Made by a program: the position numbers and the translations under genes
In this document: one piece after another, positions 28,987-38,029 of the stretch
How positions within the stretch are numbered: the stretch's first letter is position 1
Layout of the letters: every line of letters starts with the position of its first letter
The notes under the pieces: generated by a model
What the model saw: the letters and a program-made list of their open reading frames with translations, nothing else
Told to the model about the DNA's origin: nothing
Databases searched by the model: none
Assembly: GCF_013377085.1 (NCBI RefSeq)
Contig: NZ_JACAAX010000014.1
Coordinates: forward strand, 62,001 to 126,000
DNA: 64,000 nt
Origin: Rhodoplanes sp.
GTDB taxonomy: Bacteria > Pseudomonadota > Alphaproteobacteria > Rhizobiales > Xanthobacteraceae
Direction: 5' to 3'

Positions 28987-30570
28987 CTATGGCTGGGCCT
29001 TGGCGCCGAGCTTCGACTTCAGGCCGAAGGCGCCGGGGCTGTAGACGCTCGCGTCGGTGATCTTCAGGTCGTCGGCGATGGTCGGGACGAACTCCATCTG
29101 GTCGAGCACGTCGCGCCGAAGGTCGAGACCCGGTGCGATTTCGACGAGCACGGGCCCGTCGGGCCGCAGCTCGAGCACGGCGCGCTCGGTGACGAAGATC
29201 ACCTTCTGCCCGTTGCGCGCGGCGAGGCTGCCGTTGAAGGACACCTGGGTGACCCGGTCGACGAGCTTCTTCTGGGTGCCTTCCCGAACGATCGTCACCT
29301 TGCCGTCGGCGAACGACACGTCGAGGCCGCGCGCCGTGAAGGTCGAGCAGAACACCACGTGGCCGGCGTTCTGGGTGATGTCGATGAAGCCGCCGCAGCC
29401 GGTGCAGCGGTCGCCGAACTTGGTGGCGTTGACGTTGCCGACGCTGTCGAGCTCGCCCGCCCCCATGAACGTGAACGGGACGCCCATCCCGTTGTAGAAG
29501 TCCATCTGGACGGAGTGCTCGAGCAGCGCGAACGGGCTGTGCGACACGCCGAAGTCGATGCCGCCCTCGGGAACGCCGCCGTAGACGCCGGATTCGACCG
29601 TCACCAGGATGTCCGACAGGCCTTCCTCCGCCGCGATCGAGCCGATCACGTCGTTGGGTATGCCGGTGCCGAGATTGATCGCCGTCTCGGGCGAGAGCTC
29701 GAGCATGGCGCGGCGGCCGATCACCTTGCGCAGCGAGAGGGGCAGCGGGTCGATCGCGGTCTGCGGCAGCACCAGGTCGCCGCTGAGCGAGGGATCGAAA
29801 AAGAACGACGACGACTGCCGGTGGTCCAGCTCGGGCTCGTCGCAGACGACGATCGCATCGACGAAGAAGCCGGGCACGAGCACCTGCTTGGGATGGATCG
29901 TGCCGGTCCGGGCGACCCGCTTGACCTGCACGATCACCTTGCCGCCGAAGCGCTTGGCGGCGAGCACGCCGGAGATCACCTCGAGCTTCATGGCTTCTTC
30001 TTCGAAGCTGATGTTGCCCATCTCGTCCGCCGTGGTTCCGCGCACGAGGGTGACGTCGATGGGGATCGCCTTGTAGAACAGGTACTCCTCGCCGCCGTAG
30101 GTGATGACGTCGACGAGGTCGGGCAGCGGCCTGGTCCGGGCGTTCATCTTGCCGCCCTCGATCCGCGGATCGATGTAGGTGCCGAGTCCCACCTTGCTCA
30201 TCTTGCCGGGCAGGCCGCAGGCCATCGAGCGATAGAGCTGGGCGAGCTGGCCCTGGGGGAGGTTGTAGGCCTCCACCCGGTCGGTGCCGATCATCTCCAT
30301 GATGCGCGGCGCCAGGCCCCAATGGCCGCCGATGATCCGCTTGAGCATCCCGTCGTGGGCGAAGTGCTGGATGCCGCGCTCGCGGTCGCACTGCCCCGCG
30401 GCGTGGACGAGGGTCAGGTCCCGCGGCGTCCCGGCGGTCAGGAACCTGGTTTCCAGCGCCTTGAGCACGCTCTCGGCGGCGCCCACCAGGGTCATGCCGA
30501 CGGAGCAGATGGTCGCTCCGTCGCGGACGAGATCGGCGGCCTCGGCGGCCGTGACGAACTTGGCGGTCAT
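28987..30570 (-). CDS. Fused acyl-CoA:carboxylate CoA-transferase
   Basis: 527 residues containing both halves of a family I CoA-transferase (alpha-like about 1-290, beta-like about 300-510). The oxyanion/GxGxP region GTGIPNDVIG precedes the catalytic glutamate Glu326 in VTVESGVYGG. Single-chain members (YdiF / propionate-CoA transferase type) move CoA between acetyl- or succinyl-CoA and short acids or 3-keto acids. It lies 7 bases from the thiolase gene, suggesting activation of the imported acid before thiolysis. Confidence 0.9.
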   Translation of the reverse strand: MTAKFVTAAEAADLVRDGATICSVGMTLVGAAESVLKALETRFLTAGTPRDLTLVHAAGQCDRERGIQHFAHDGMLKRIIGGHWGLAPRIMEMIGTDRVEAYNLPQGQLAQLYRSMACGLPGKMSKVGLGTYIDPRIEGGKMNARTRPLPDLVDVITYGGEEYLFYKAIPIDVTLVRGTTADEMGNISFEEEAMKLEVISGVLAAKRFGGKVIVQVKRVARTGTIHPKQVLVPGFFVDAIVVCDEPELDHRQSSSFFFDPSLSGDLVLPQTAIDPLPLSLRKVIGRRAMLELSPETAINLGTGIPNDVIGSIAAEEGLSDILVTVESGVYGGVPEGGIDFGVSHSPFALLEHSVQMDFYNGMGVPFTFMGAGELDSVGNVNATKFGDRCTGCGGFIDITQNAGHVVFCSTFTARGLDVSFADGKVTIVREGTQKKLVDRVTQVSFNGSLAARNGQKVIFVTERAVLELRPDGPVLVEIAPGLDLRRDVLDQMEFVPTIADDLKITDASVYSPGAFGLKSKLGAKAQP

Positions 30571-30577
30571 CGGGGTC

Positions 30578-31765
30578 CTACCGCTGCAGGTTCTCGAACA
30601 CGGTGGCGATGCCCTGGCCGCCGCCGATGCACATGGCGACCACGCCGTAGCGGGCGCGGCGCCGTTTCAGCTCGTTCATCAGCTTGACGACCAGGATGGT
30701 GCCGGTGGCGCCGACCGGGTGGCCGAGGGCGATCGCCCCGCCATTGACGTTGACCTTGTCGCCGGGGATGCCGAGGTCGCGCACGACGGCGACCGACTGC
30801 GAGGCGAACGCCTCGTTGATCTCGAACAGGTCGATGTCGTCGAGCGTCAGGCCGGCCTTGGCGACCGCCTTGCGGGTCGCCGGCGCGGGGGCGAAGCCCA
30901 TGACGTCCGGGCTGTTGCCCACCACGGCCTGGCTGCGCACCAGCAGCCACGGCGCGATGCCGAGGCTTTCGGCCTTCTCCCGGCTCGTCAGCACCACGGC
31001 GGCGGCGCCGTCGTTGATGCCCGAGGAGTTCGCCGCCGTCACCGAGCCGCCCTGCTTGAAGGCCGGCTTCATCTTGCTCAACGTCTCGAGGGTGATGCCG
31101 AAGCGCGGATGCTCGTCCTGCCGGAACAGCGTGGTCTCGCGCCCGACCTTCACCTCGACCGGCAGGATCTCGTCGACGAACTTGCCCGCCTTGATGGCCG
31201 CCTCGGCCTTGTGCTGGCTCGACAGCGCGAACTCGTCCTGGGCCTGGCGGGAGACGGCGAATTGCTCGGCGACGTTCTCGGCCGTGATGCCGTTGGGGTA
31301 GGGGCCCATCGGCCAGGTCAGGATCGACAGCAGGCCGTCCTCGAGGGTCTCGTTGCCGAACTTGTTGCCGTACCGGTGCTTGCGGATGTAGTGCGGCAGC
31401 AGATCCATGTTCTCGGTGCCGCACGCCACCACGATCTCGGCCTCCTCGGCCTGGATCGCGAGCACGCCCGAATTGACCGCCTGGAGAGCCGACCCGCACT
31501 GGCGATTGACCGAGTAGGCGGTCGTCTCCAGCGGCAGACCGGCCTTCAACATGCAGACGCGGGCGATGAAGCCGCTCTCGGCGATCTGCCCGACATTGCC
31601 GACAATGACTTCGTCGACCAGCTTGCCGTCTATGGTCGCCCTCTTGACGGCTTCCTTGATCACCATCCCGCCGAGGTCGTGTTGATGTACGTCCTTCAGG
31701 CTACCCCCCATCGTACCGATGGCTGTCCGCACCCCGCTGACGATGACGACGTCTTTTGAGAGCAT
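30578..31765 (-). CDS. Acetyl-CoA acetyltransferase / thiolase
   Basis: 395 residues. Catalytic residues are Cys90 (NRQCGSALQA), His349 (GHPVGATG) and Cys379 (CIGGGQG), all intact. It cleaves or forms 3-ketoacyl-CoA with CoA or acetyl-CoA. It heads the minus-strand set thiolase - CoA-transferase - SDR - hydroxyacyl-CoA dehydrogenase - Liv importer and is divergent from a LysR regulator, so the set is probably induced by its substrate. Confidence 0.93.
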   Translation of the reverse strand: MLSKDVVIVSGVRTAIGTMGGSLKDVHQHDLGGMVIKEAVKRATIDGKLVDEVIVGNVGQIAESGFIARVCMLKAGLPLETTAYSVNRQCGSALQAVNSGVLAIQAEEAEIVVACGTENMDLLPHYIRKHRYGNKFGNETLEDGLLSILTWPMGPYPNGITAENVAEQFAVSRQAQDEFALSSQHKAEAAIKAGKFVDEILPVEVKVGRETTLFRQDEHPRFGITLETLSKMKPAFKQGGSVTAANSSGINDGAAAVVLTSREKAESLGIAPWLLVRSQAVVGNSPDVMGFAPAPATRKAVAKAGLTLDDIDLFEINEAFASQSVAVVRDLGIPGDKVNVNGGAIALGHPVGATGTILVVKLMNELKRRRARYGVVAMCIGGGQGIATVFENLQR

Positions 31766-32321
31766 TGGCTTCTACTTTCGTATTCACTGGCGCGAGACAA
31801 GGCACGACCAGTTATTGGCGCGACAATTGTCGGCCTTCTGTTGCTTAGTCCTTCGATCTGGAAGCTATCTGTTTCGGATGGGGAGAGATAATACTTTGTA
31901 TCTTTCAATGGAAAGGCGCAGCCTTCGCTCCGAGTGCTTTTGACAACCGGGCGTAAGCAAGTAAGTCTACGTAGCCGGGTTTGCCGGGCTGAAATCTCGG
32001 CCACGATCAGATGCATCGCCGGACCGTCGGCCGCGCCGGCGGCGACGGGGTCGGTGGCGCGTACCGACCTGCGGTCGTCCCGCGGGTCGGCGAAAAAATC
32101 GTCCGGACCGCGTCGGGCGGTGCCCGCGTTGTCCGTGCAGGCCATGCGTCTCGGCCGTGCGTGGTGCGCGCCCCGCGCAGGGCACCATCACGAATGCCTA
32201 TTGTGATGATCGCAGGTGGTTCGGGACGGATCCCGGGCGGGCACCGTCCCATTGGCAAACCCTCGGCGCCGGGCATACGGTGGCCCGTGCGACCCCCGTT
32301 TTCTCATGTCCTGCCGGCGCC
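31766..32321. promoter_or_regulatory. Divergent control region, thiolase operon / LysR
   Basis: 556 bases without a gene; the half next to the thiolase is distinctly AT-richer. It contains a perfect 12-bp palindrome CGACAATTGTCG (31821-31832) and a dyad AGATA-N8-TATCT (31886-31903), both plausible operator sites for the adjacent LysR protein. The part after about 31980 is GC-rich and featureless. Confidence 0.5.
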
Positions 32322-33266
32322 ATGGAAAACCGGATTCTCAAATACTTCGTCGCGGTCGCCGAAGAGCTCAGCTTCACGAGGGCGGCGAAGCGCCTGCACA
32401 TCGCCCAGCCGTCGCTCGGCCAGCAGATCCGTCAGCTCGAAGCGGCCATCGGCGCTCCCCTGCTGGTTCGCGAGGGACACCACCTCCAACTGACCGAGGC
32501 GGGTCGCACCCTGTTGCACGAGGCCCGCAACATCATCGTCCTGACGGAACGCGCCGTGGTGCTGACCCGCCAGGCGGCCAAGACCGAGGCGGGCCTGCTG
32601 ACCATCGCGATGGTCGCCGGACCCGAGAACAAGCTGTTCTCGACCGTGTTCGCCGCGATGTTCCGGCAGTACCCCGGCGTGCAGATCGTGCTGCGGACCC
32701 TCACCGGTCCGGAGCAGCTCGACGCGATCCGCGACCACGCGATCGACATCGGATTCCTGCGCGGCCCGATCGAGCTCGAGGACGGCCTCGTGTCCGAGAT
32801 CATCGTCCGCGAGGACATGATCGCGCTGCTGCCGGCGGATCGCCCGCTGGCACGGCAGAAGCGCATCGATATCCGCACGCTCGCGGCGGCGCTGCCGCTG
32901 GTCGACATCTCCGAAGCCGTGGCGCCAGCCCTGCATCGGGCCATCCACCGGATCGCCGCGAACGCCGGCGTCCGCTTCAACACCATCATGGTGGTCGAAA
33001 GCATCACGGCGACCCTCAACGCCATCGCGTCGGGCCTGGGATTCAGCCTGCACTGCGAGTACGTCAGGCAGATCACACCCAAGAACGTCGTCGTGCGGCC
33101 GCTCGACGTGTCGCCGGTGCCCCAGCTCGATCTGGTCGTCGTCTATCGGCGCAACGACCGCCGCGCCGCGCTCGAGTTCTTCCTGAAATCCCTCCGCGAG
33201 TCGCAGGAGTGCAACGTCGAGCGCATGATCCGCCCACCTGACGGGTGGGTCGGAGCGAGCCGCTGA
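32322..33266 (+). CDS. LysR-family transcriptional regulator
   Basis: 314 residues. The N-terminal helix-turn-helix is FTRAAKRLHIAQPSLGQQIRQLE (about 17-40), followed by a binding-protein-like effector domain. The ATG at 32322 is chosen because the family begins immediately with the MENRILKYFVAVAEE-type helix; an upstream frame to 32157 adds unrelated residues. Divergent orientation makes it the likely regulator of the thiolase-to-livF set. CatR/BenM-like effector specificity is possible but unproven. Confidence 0.92.
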   Translation: MENRILKYFVAVAEELSFTRAAKRLHIAQPSLGQQIRQLEAAIGAPLLVREGHHLQLTEAGRTLLHEARNIIVLTERAVVLTRQAAKTEAGLLTIAMVAGPENKLFSTVFAAMFRQYPGVQIVLRTLTGPEQLDAIRDHAIDIGFLRGPIELEDGLVSEIIVREDMIALLPADRPLARQKRIDIRTLAAALPLVDISEAVAPALHRAIHRIAANAGVRFNTIMVVESITATLNAIASGLGFSLHCEYVRQITPKNVVVRPLDVSPVPQLDLVVVYRRNDRRAALEFFLKSLRESQECNVERMIRPPDGWVGASR

Positions 33267-33423
33267 AGGCAGGCTGGAGCAACGCCTCCGGCGCAGATTT
33301 GTCGGCCGCCGGCCTCGTCGCTATCGTGGGGCCGTGAAGCGCCCGCCATGCCGCCCCGGCGCCGCTCCGCCGATCGCCCGCGACCGGGCTCGACCGGACC
33401 AGGGGCAACTCTCAGGATCGTCC

Positions 33424-34449
33424 ATGACCACCGTCAATCGCCGCTGGCTGCTCGCCCGTCGTCCCGAGGGCATGCCGGACGCCGGCTGCTTCTCGCTCGA
33501 TACCGCGTCGGTCCCGGCACCGGGACCGGGCCAGATTCTCGTCAAGGCGCGCTTCCTCTCGGTCGATCCCTATATGCGGGGCCGGATGAGCCGCACGGCC
33601 GGCTATGCGGCCGGCACCGGCATCGGCGAGGTGATGCGCGGCGGCGGGGTCGGCGAGGTCGTCGCCTCGAACCACCCGGAGTGGAAACCGGGCGACACCG
33701 CCGAGAGCATGGCGTTCGGCTGGCAGGAATTCTCGGTGCTGACCCCGGGCCATCCGGGCCCCGATGCCGTCAACCGCATCGACCCGGCGCTGGCGCCGAT
33801 CGAGAGCGCGCTGTCCTGGCTCGGCATGCCGGGCCTCACCGCCTATTTCGGCCTGCTCGATGTCGGCCGCCCGCGGCCGGGCGATACCGTGGTGGTCTCG
33901 GCCGCCTCCGGGGCGGTCGGCCAGCTCGTCGGGCAGATCGCCAAGCTGTGCGGCTGTCGCGCCGTCGCCATCGCGGGCAGCGACCAAAAGCTCGACTGGT
34001 GCCGCGCGCTCGGCTTCGACGCCGGCGTCAACCACCGCACCGCGACCGATCTGCGTGCCGCCGTGAAGGACGCCTGCCCGGACGGGGTCGACATCTTCTT
34101 CGACAACACCTCCGGCCCGATCCACGACGCCGTGATGAAGCGCCTGTCGATCGGCGCCCGGGTGATCATCTGCGGGCGCATCGCGCTCGCCGCCACGCAC
34201 GAGGCGCCGGAGGTCGGCGAGCGCCATCTCGGCCGGCTGATCTCGACCCGGGCGAGCGTCACCGGCTTCCTGGTCTACGACTGGTGGCACCGCCGCGGCG
34301 AGGCGCTGCAGCGCCTCGCCGCTTGGCATAAGGCTGGGCACATAAAATACCGCGAGGACGTGCTGGACGGGATCGAGCGCATGCCCGAAGCCTTTCTCCG
34401 GTTGCTGACCGGCGACAATTTCGGCAAGCAGCTCGTCCGGCTCGGTTGA
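33424..34449 (+). CDS. Zinc-independent NADP-dependent oxidoreductase (MDR family)
   Basis: 341 residues of the medium-chain reductase family without zinc ligands (LTD/CurA group): LSVDPYMRGRMS near residue 45, then VVSAASGAVGQLVGQIAKLCG (NADP Rossmann motif) and the C-terminal tail VLDGIERMPEAFLRLLTGDN FGKQLV region. Members reduce double bonds of enones or prostaglandin-like compounds. The ATG at 33424 gives the usual MTTVNRRWLLARRPEG start. It follows the LysR gene by 157 bases and precedes nadE; no functional link to either is evident. Confidence 0.9.
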   Translation: MTTVNRRWLLARRPEGMPDAGCFSLDTASVPAPGPGQILVKARFLSVDPYMRGRMSRTAGYAAGTGIGEVMRGGGVGEVVASNHPEWKPGDTAESMAFGWQEFSVLTPGHPGPDAVNRIDPALAPIESALSWLGMPGLTAYFGLLDVGRPRPGDTVVVSAASGAVGQLVGQIAKLCGCRAVAIAGSDQKLDWCRALGFDAGVNHRTATDLRAAVKDACPDGVDIFFDNTSGPIHDAVMKRLSIGARVIICGRIALAATHEAPEVGERHLGRLISTRASVTGFLVYDWWHRRGEALQRLAAWHKAGHIKYREDVLDGIERMPEAFLRLLTGDNFGKQLVRLG

Positions 34450-34550
34450 GCGTCCCGTCCGCGGAACGCGCGGCTGGCATGCCGGCGCGGGAGAACGGCC
34501 CGCGGGCAGACCCGATTTCACTGAAACCGCAAATGCTCTAGACCGAAATC

Positions 34551-36332
34551 ATGACCCACCGTCCTGCCGACCGATCCGCCGACCGTCCCACCGACCGCTT
34601 GGCCATCGCCGCCGCCCAGCTCAACCCGACCGTCGGCGATGTCGACGGCAACGCCGAGAAGGTGCGGCGCGCCCGCCGCGAGGCGGCCTCCCAGGGGGCC
34701 GACCTCGTCGCCTTTCCGGAGCTGTTCATCGCCGGCTATCCGCCCGAGGATCTGGTGCTCAAGCCGGCCTTCCAGGCCGCCTGCCGGGCGACCGTCGAGG
34801 CGCTCGCGCGGGAAACCGCGGACGGCGGGCCGGCCGTGCTGGTCGGCACGCCCTGGGCCGAGGACGGCAAGCTCTACAACGCCTATTGCCTGCTCGAAGG
34901 CGGCCGCGTCGCCGCCGTGCGGCTGAAGGTGAACCTGCCGAACTACGGCGTCTTCGACGAGCGCCGCGTGTTTGCACCCGGCGCGTTGCCGGGTCCCGTC
35001 AGCGTGCGCGGCGTGCGCATCGGCGTGCCGGTCTGCGAGGACATCTGGACCGAGTGGGGCGACTACGAGGACGTTGTCGAGTGCCTCACCGAGACGGGCG
35101 CCGAGATCCTTCTGGTGCCGAACGGCTCGCCCTACAGCCGCGACAAGGACGAGGTCCGCCTCAACGTCGCCGTCGCCCGCGTCACCGAGAGCGGGCTGCC
35201 GCTCATCTACGTCAACCAGGTGTGTGGCCAGGACGAGTTGGTGTTCGACGGCGCGTCCTTCGCGCTCAACCCCGACCGCTCGCTCGCCTTCCAGCTTCCG
35301 GCGTTCCGCGAATGCGTCACCACCACGGTGTGGGAGCGCAGCGAGAGCGGCTGGCGCTGCGCCGGCGGGCCGGTGGCGGCGCTGGAGGAGGGCGACCGCG
35401 GCGACTACGCGGCCTGCGTGCTGGGGCTTCGCGACTACGTCGACAAGAACCGCTTCCCCGGAATCGTGCTCGGCCTCTCCGGTGGCATCGACTCGGCGCT
35501 GTGCGCCGCCATGGCCGTGGATGCGCTCGGGCCCGAGCGGGTGCGCTGCGTGATGCTGCCCTACCGCTACACGTCCGACGTCTCGAAAACCGATGCCGCG
35601 AAGGTCGCCCAGGCGCTCGGGGTGAAATACGAGGTGCTGCCGATCGCCCCCGCGGTCGAGGGGCTGGAGCAGGCGATCGCACCCTTGGTCGGGAACATGC
35701 CGCGCGACGTCACCGAGGAGAATCTTCAGGCACGGGCCCGCGGTGTCATCCTGATGGCGGTGTCCAACAAGTTCGGCCTGATGGTCGTCACCACCGGCAA
35801 CAAGTCGGAGATGTCGGTCGGCTACGCGACGCTCTACGGCGACATGAACGGCGGCTTCAATCCGATCAAGGACCTCTACAAGACCGAGGTCTACCGGCTG
35901 TCCTGGCTGCGCAACACCTGGAAGCCGGAAGGGGCGCTCGGCCCCGACGGGCCGGTGATCCCGGAGAACATCATGACGCGGGCTCCGACCGCGGAGTTGC
36001 GCGAAAACCAGACCGATCAGGATTCGCTGCCGCCCTACGATCAGCTCGACGCCGTGCTGGAGCGCCTGGTCGAGCGCGAGGAGCCGATCGCCAAGATCGT
36101 CGCCGACGGGTTCGAGCGCGACATGGTGGTGCGGGTCGAGCGCATGCTGAATCTCGCCGAGTACAAGCGCCGCCAGGCCGCCCCCGGCGTCAAGGTGACG
36201 CTGAAGAACTTCGGGCGAGACCGCCGCTATCCGATCACCAATCGGTTTCGCGATCCCGGCGTGCCGGTGCCCGAGGCCCCCGCCGACGGCAAGGTGGCGG
36301 CGCCGGCGCGCAGCGGTGCGCTGGATCTTTGA
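34551..36332 (+). CDS. nadE: Glutamine-dependent NAD+ synthetase
   Basis: 593 residues catalysing the last step of NAD synthesis (amidation of deamido-NAD). The N-terminal nitrilase-like glutaminase domain (17-275) has the Glu57 - Lys126 - Cys162 triad. The C-terminal synthetase domain carries the PP-loop SGGIDS (Ser310 onward) and KSEMSVGY. The first 16 residues (MTHRPADRSADRPTDR) are an unusual short repeat before the conserved start LAIAAAQLNPTVGD, encoded by repetitive GACCG runs; translation could begin there or at a non-ATG codon nearer the domain. Confidence 0.95.
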   Translation: MTHRPADRSADRPTDRLAIAAAQLNPTVGDVDGNAEKVRRARREAASQGADLVAFPELFIAGYPPEDLVLKPAFQAACRATVEALARETADGGPAVLVGTPWAEDGKLYNAYCLLEGGRVAAVRLKVNLPNYGVFDERRVFAPGALPGPVSVRGVRIGVPVCEDIWTEWGDYEDVVECLTETGAEILLVPNGSPYSRDKDEVRLNVAVARVTESGLPLIYVNQVCGQDELVFDGASFALNPDRSLAFQLPAFRECVTTTVWERSESGWRCAGGPVAALEEGDRGDYAACVLGLRDYVDKNRFPGIVLGLSGGIDSALCAAMAVDALGPERVRCVMLPYRYTSDVSKTDAAKVAQALGVKYEVLPIAPAVEGLEQAIAPLVGNMPRDVTEENLQARARGVILMAVSNKFGLMVVTTGNKSEMSVGYATLYGDMNGGFNPIKDLYKTEVYRLSWLRNTWKPEGALGPDGPVIPENIMTRAPTAELRENQTDQDSLPPYDQLDAVLERLVEREEPIAKIVADGFERDMVVRVERMLNLAEYKRRQAAPGVKVTLKNFGRDRRYPITNRFRDPGVPVPEAPADGKVAAPARSGALDL

Positions 36333-36758
36333 AGGCGAATTTCTGAATCGTCCATTTCTGAATCGTCATGGCCGCGCTCGCCGCGGCCATCCACGATCAG
36401 GACCCCATAGTCGACTGCCAGAACGGAATCGAATCGGGCTGCATCGTATCCTGCGGTCTCGGTGTCACTTTTGCACTCGACTCGATCATCCGCGGTGCGA
36501 TCGATCTCCCGTGCCGGCCAGCACGAGGAATCGGCCGGGCAAAGGGCTCGGCGCGGCTACCCTGAGTTTGCGGAGCTTGCTCCGTCGCGCGCTGATTCCG
36601 CAGCGGGGCCGTGGGCACCGGCAATATTTGCTCGAACACATCATGCCTGGATGACAGGAGGCAGGATGCTGCGATAGCATCAACGCCATGGTGCGGCGTG
36701 ATTTGGTTCTGGCAGAGACACTCACAGTGGCGAACACTGCGAGGGGGAATACGGTGGG
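36333..36758. other. Intergenic region nadE-RND adaptor
   Basis: 426 bases with no gene. It begins with a near-duplicate TTTCTGAATCGTC (two copies within 36340-36367) and a perfect hairpin ATGGCCGCG-CTCGC-CGCGGCCAT (36368-36390) that resembles a common Rhizobiales repeat and could terminate nadE. The rest shows only a ribosome-binding stretch GAGGGGGA (36741-36748) for the next gene. Confidence 0.5.
36368..36390. terminator. Perfect palindromic hairpin after nadE
   Basis: Nine-bp arms ATGGCCGCG and CGCGGCCAT flank the loop CTCGC. No U-run follows. It resembles a dispersed repeat motif (ATGGCCG...CGGCCAT) frequent in this group. Confidence 0.5.
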
Positions 36759-38003
36759 GTGGATCCAGTGCACGCCGAGTTGTTTTCGGAGCGCGGCAGG
36801 CTGCAGATTTTCGTGTTCGTCCTCGGCACGGCTCTGTTTGTTTCCGGCTGTAACGAGAGAAACAAATATGCGGCGCCGCCGGCCGCGAAGGTGACGGTGG
36901 CCACCCCCAATGCGATGGCGGTGACGCTCTACGCCGAGTTCACCGGCAACACCGCGCCGGTTTCGTCGGTCGATCTCGAAGCGCGGGTGCAGGGCTTTCT
37001 CGACTCCATCGGATATCGCGACGGCGAGGCCGTGAGAAAAGGCCGCGTTCTGTTCGAGATCGAGAAGGACCAGTATCAGGCCCAGGTGGCGCTGCAGAAG
37101 GCTCAGCTCGACAGCGCCAAGGCCAAGCAGGCGAATGCCCAGCGGGAGTTCGAAAGGCAGGCCACCCTCGGCCAGCGCGAGGTCTCCAGCCAGCGCAGCG
37201 TGGATGATGCCCGCACCAATCTGGACACGGCGAACGCCCTGGTCGCGGCGAGCGAGGCCAACCTGAAGCTCGCCGAAACCTCGCTCGGCTATGCCACCGT
37301 GCAGGCGCCGTCCGACGGCGTGGTGACACGACATCTGGCTGATGTGGGCGCGCTGGTCGGATCCTCCGGTCCCACCAAGCTCGCGACCATCCTTCAGGTC
37401 GACCCGATCTACGTCTATTTCAATCTTTCCGAGCAGCAGCAGATCGAGCTGCGTGATTCGCTCGCCCAGCACGACAAGACGCTGAGGTCCCTTCGGGAGG
37501 AGGAACAGAATCTGCCGATCACGGTCGCCCTGTCGGCCGATACGGCATTCCAGTACACCGGCAAGATCGACTACATCGCCCCGCAGCTCGACGCCGCGAC
37601 CGGGACCCTGCAGATGCGCGCCGTGCTGGAGAACAAGAACGTGGATCTGGTGCCCGGGCTCTTCGTCCGTGTGCGGGTGCCGATCGGCCGGATCGACAAG
37701 GCCCTGCTGGTCGACGACACCGCCGTGATGTCGAATCAGAGCGGCAGCTACGTGATGGTGGTGGGCAAGAACGACGTGGTCGAGCAACGGCAGGTGACCA
37801 CCGGTCCGGTCGAGGGCCAGCTTCGCGTCATCACCAAGGGGCTCTCGGCCGACGACAAAGTGGTCATCGGCTCGATCCAGCGCGCCGTCGCCGGCAACAC
37901 CGTGAGCCCCGTGGCGGGTGCGATGGCCGCCGCCCCCGATGCGGCGAAGCCGACTGCCGCGGCGCCCGGAGCCGGAACCAGCCTCGACAAGACCAAACCC
38001 TGA
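36759..38003 (+). CDS. RND efflux periplasmic adaptor (membrane fusion) lipoprotein
   Basis: 414 residues starting at GTG (36759), with GAGGGGGA 11 bases upstream. The N-terminal hydrophobic segment ends in FVSGC, a lipobox, so it is probably an inner-membrane-anchored lipoprotein as in AcrA/MexA. A lipoyl/barrel-sandwich half-motif (LEARVQGFLDSIGYRDGEAV), an alpha-helical hairpin (about 105-170) and a closing half (LGYATVQAPSDGVV) follow. It bridges the RND pump to an outer-membrane channel. The pump gene follows 26 bases later. The Ala/Pro-rich tail is low complexity. Confidence 0.93.
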   Translation: MDPVHAELFSERGRLQIFVFVLGTALFVSGCNERNKYAAPPAAKVTVATPNAMAVTLYAEFTGNTAPVSSVDLEARVQGFLDSIGYRDGEAVRKGRVLFEIEKDQYQAQVALQKAQLDSAKAKQANAQREFERQATLGQREVSSQRSVDDARTNLDTANALVAASEANLKLAETSLGYATVQAPSDGVVTRHLADVGALVGSSGPTKLATILQVDPIYVYFNLSEQQQIELRDSLAQHDKTLRSLREEEQNLPITVALSADTAFQYTGKIDYIAPQLDAATGTLQMRAVLENKNVDLVPGLFVRVRVPIGRIDKALLVDDTAVMSNQSGSYVMVVGKNDVVEQRQVTTGPVEGQLRVITKGLSADDKVVIGSIQRAVAGNTVSPVAGAMAAAPDAAKPTAAAPGAGTSLDKTKP

Positions 38004-38029
38004 CCGACCGGCTGTCACGAGGCTGTGCC

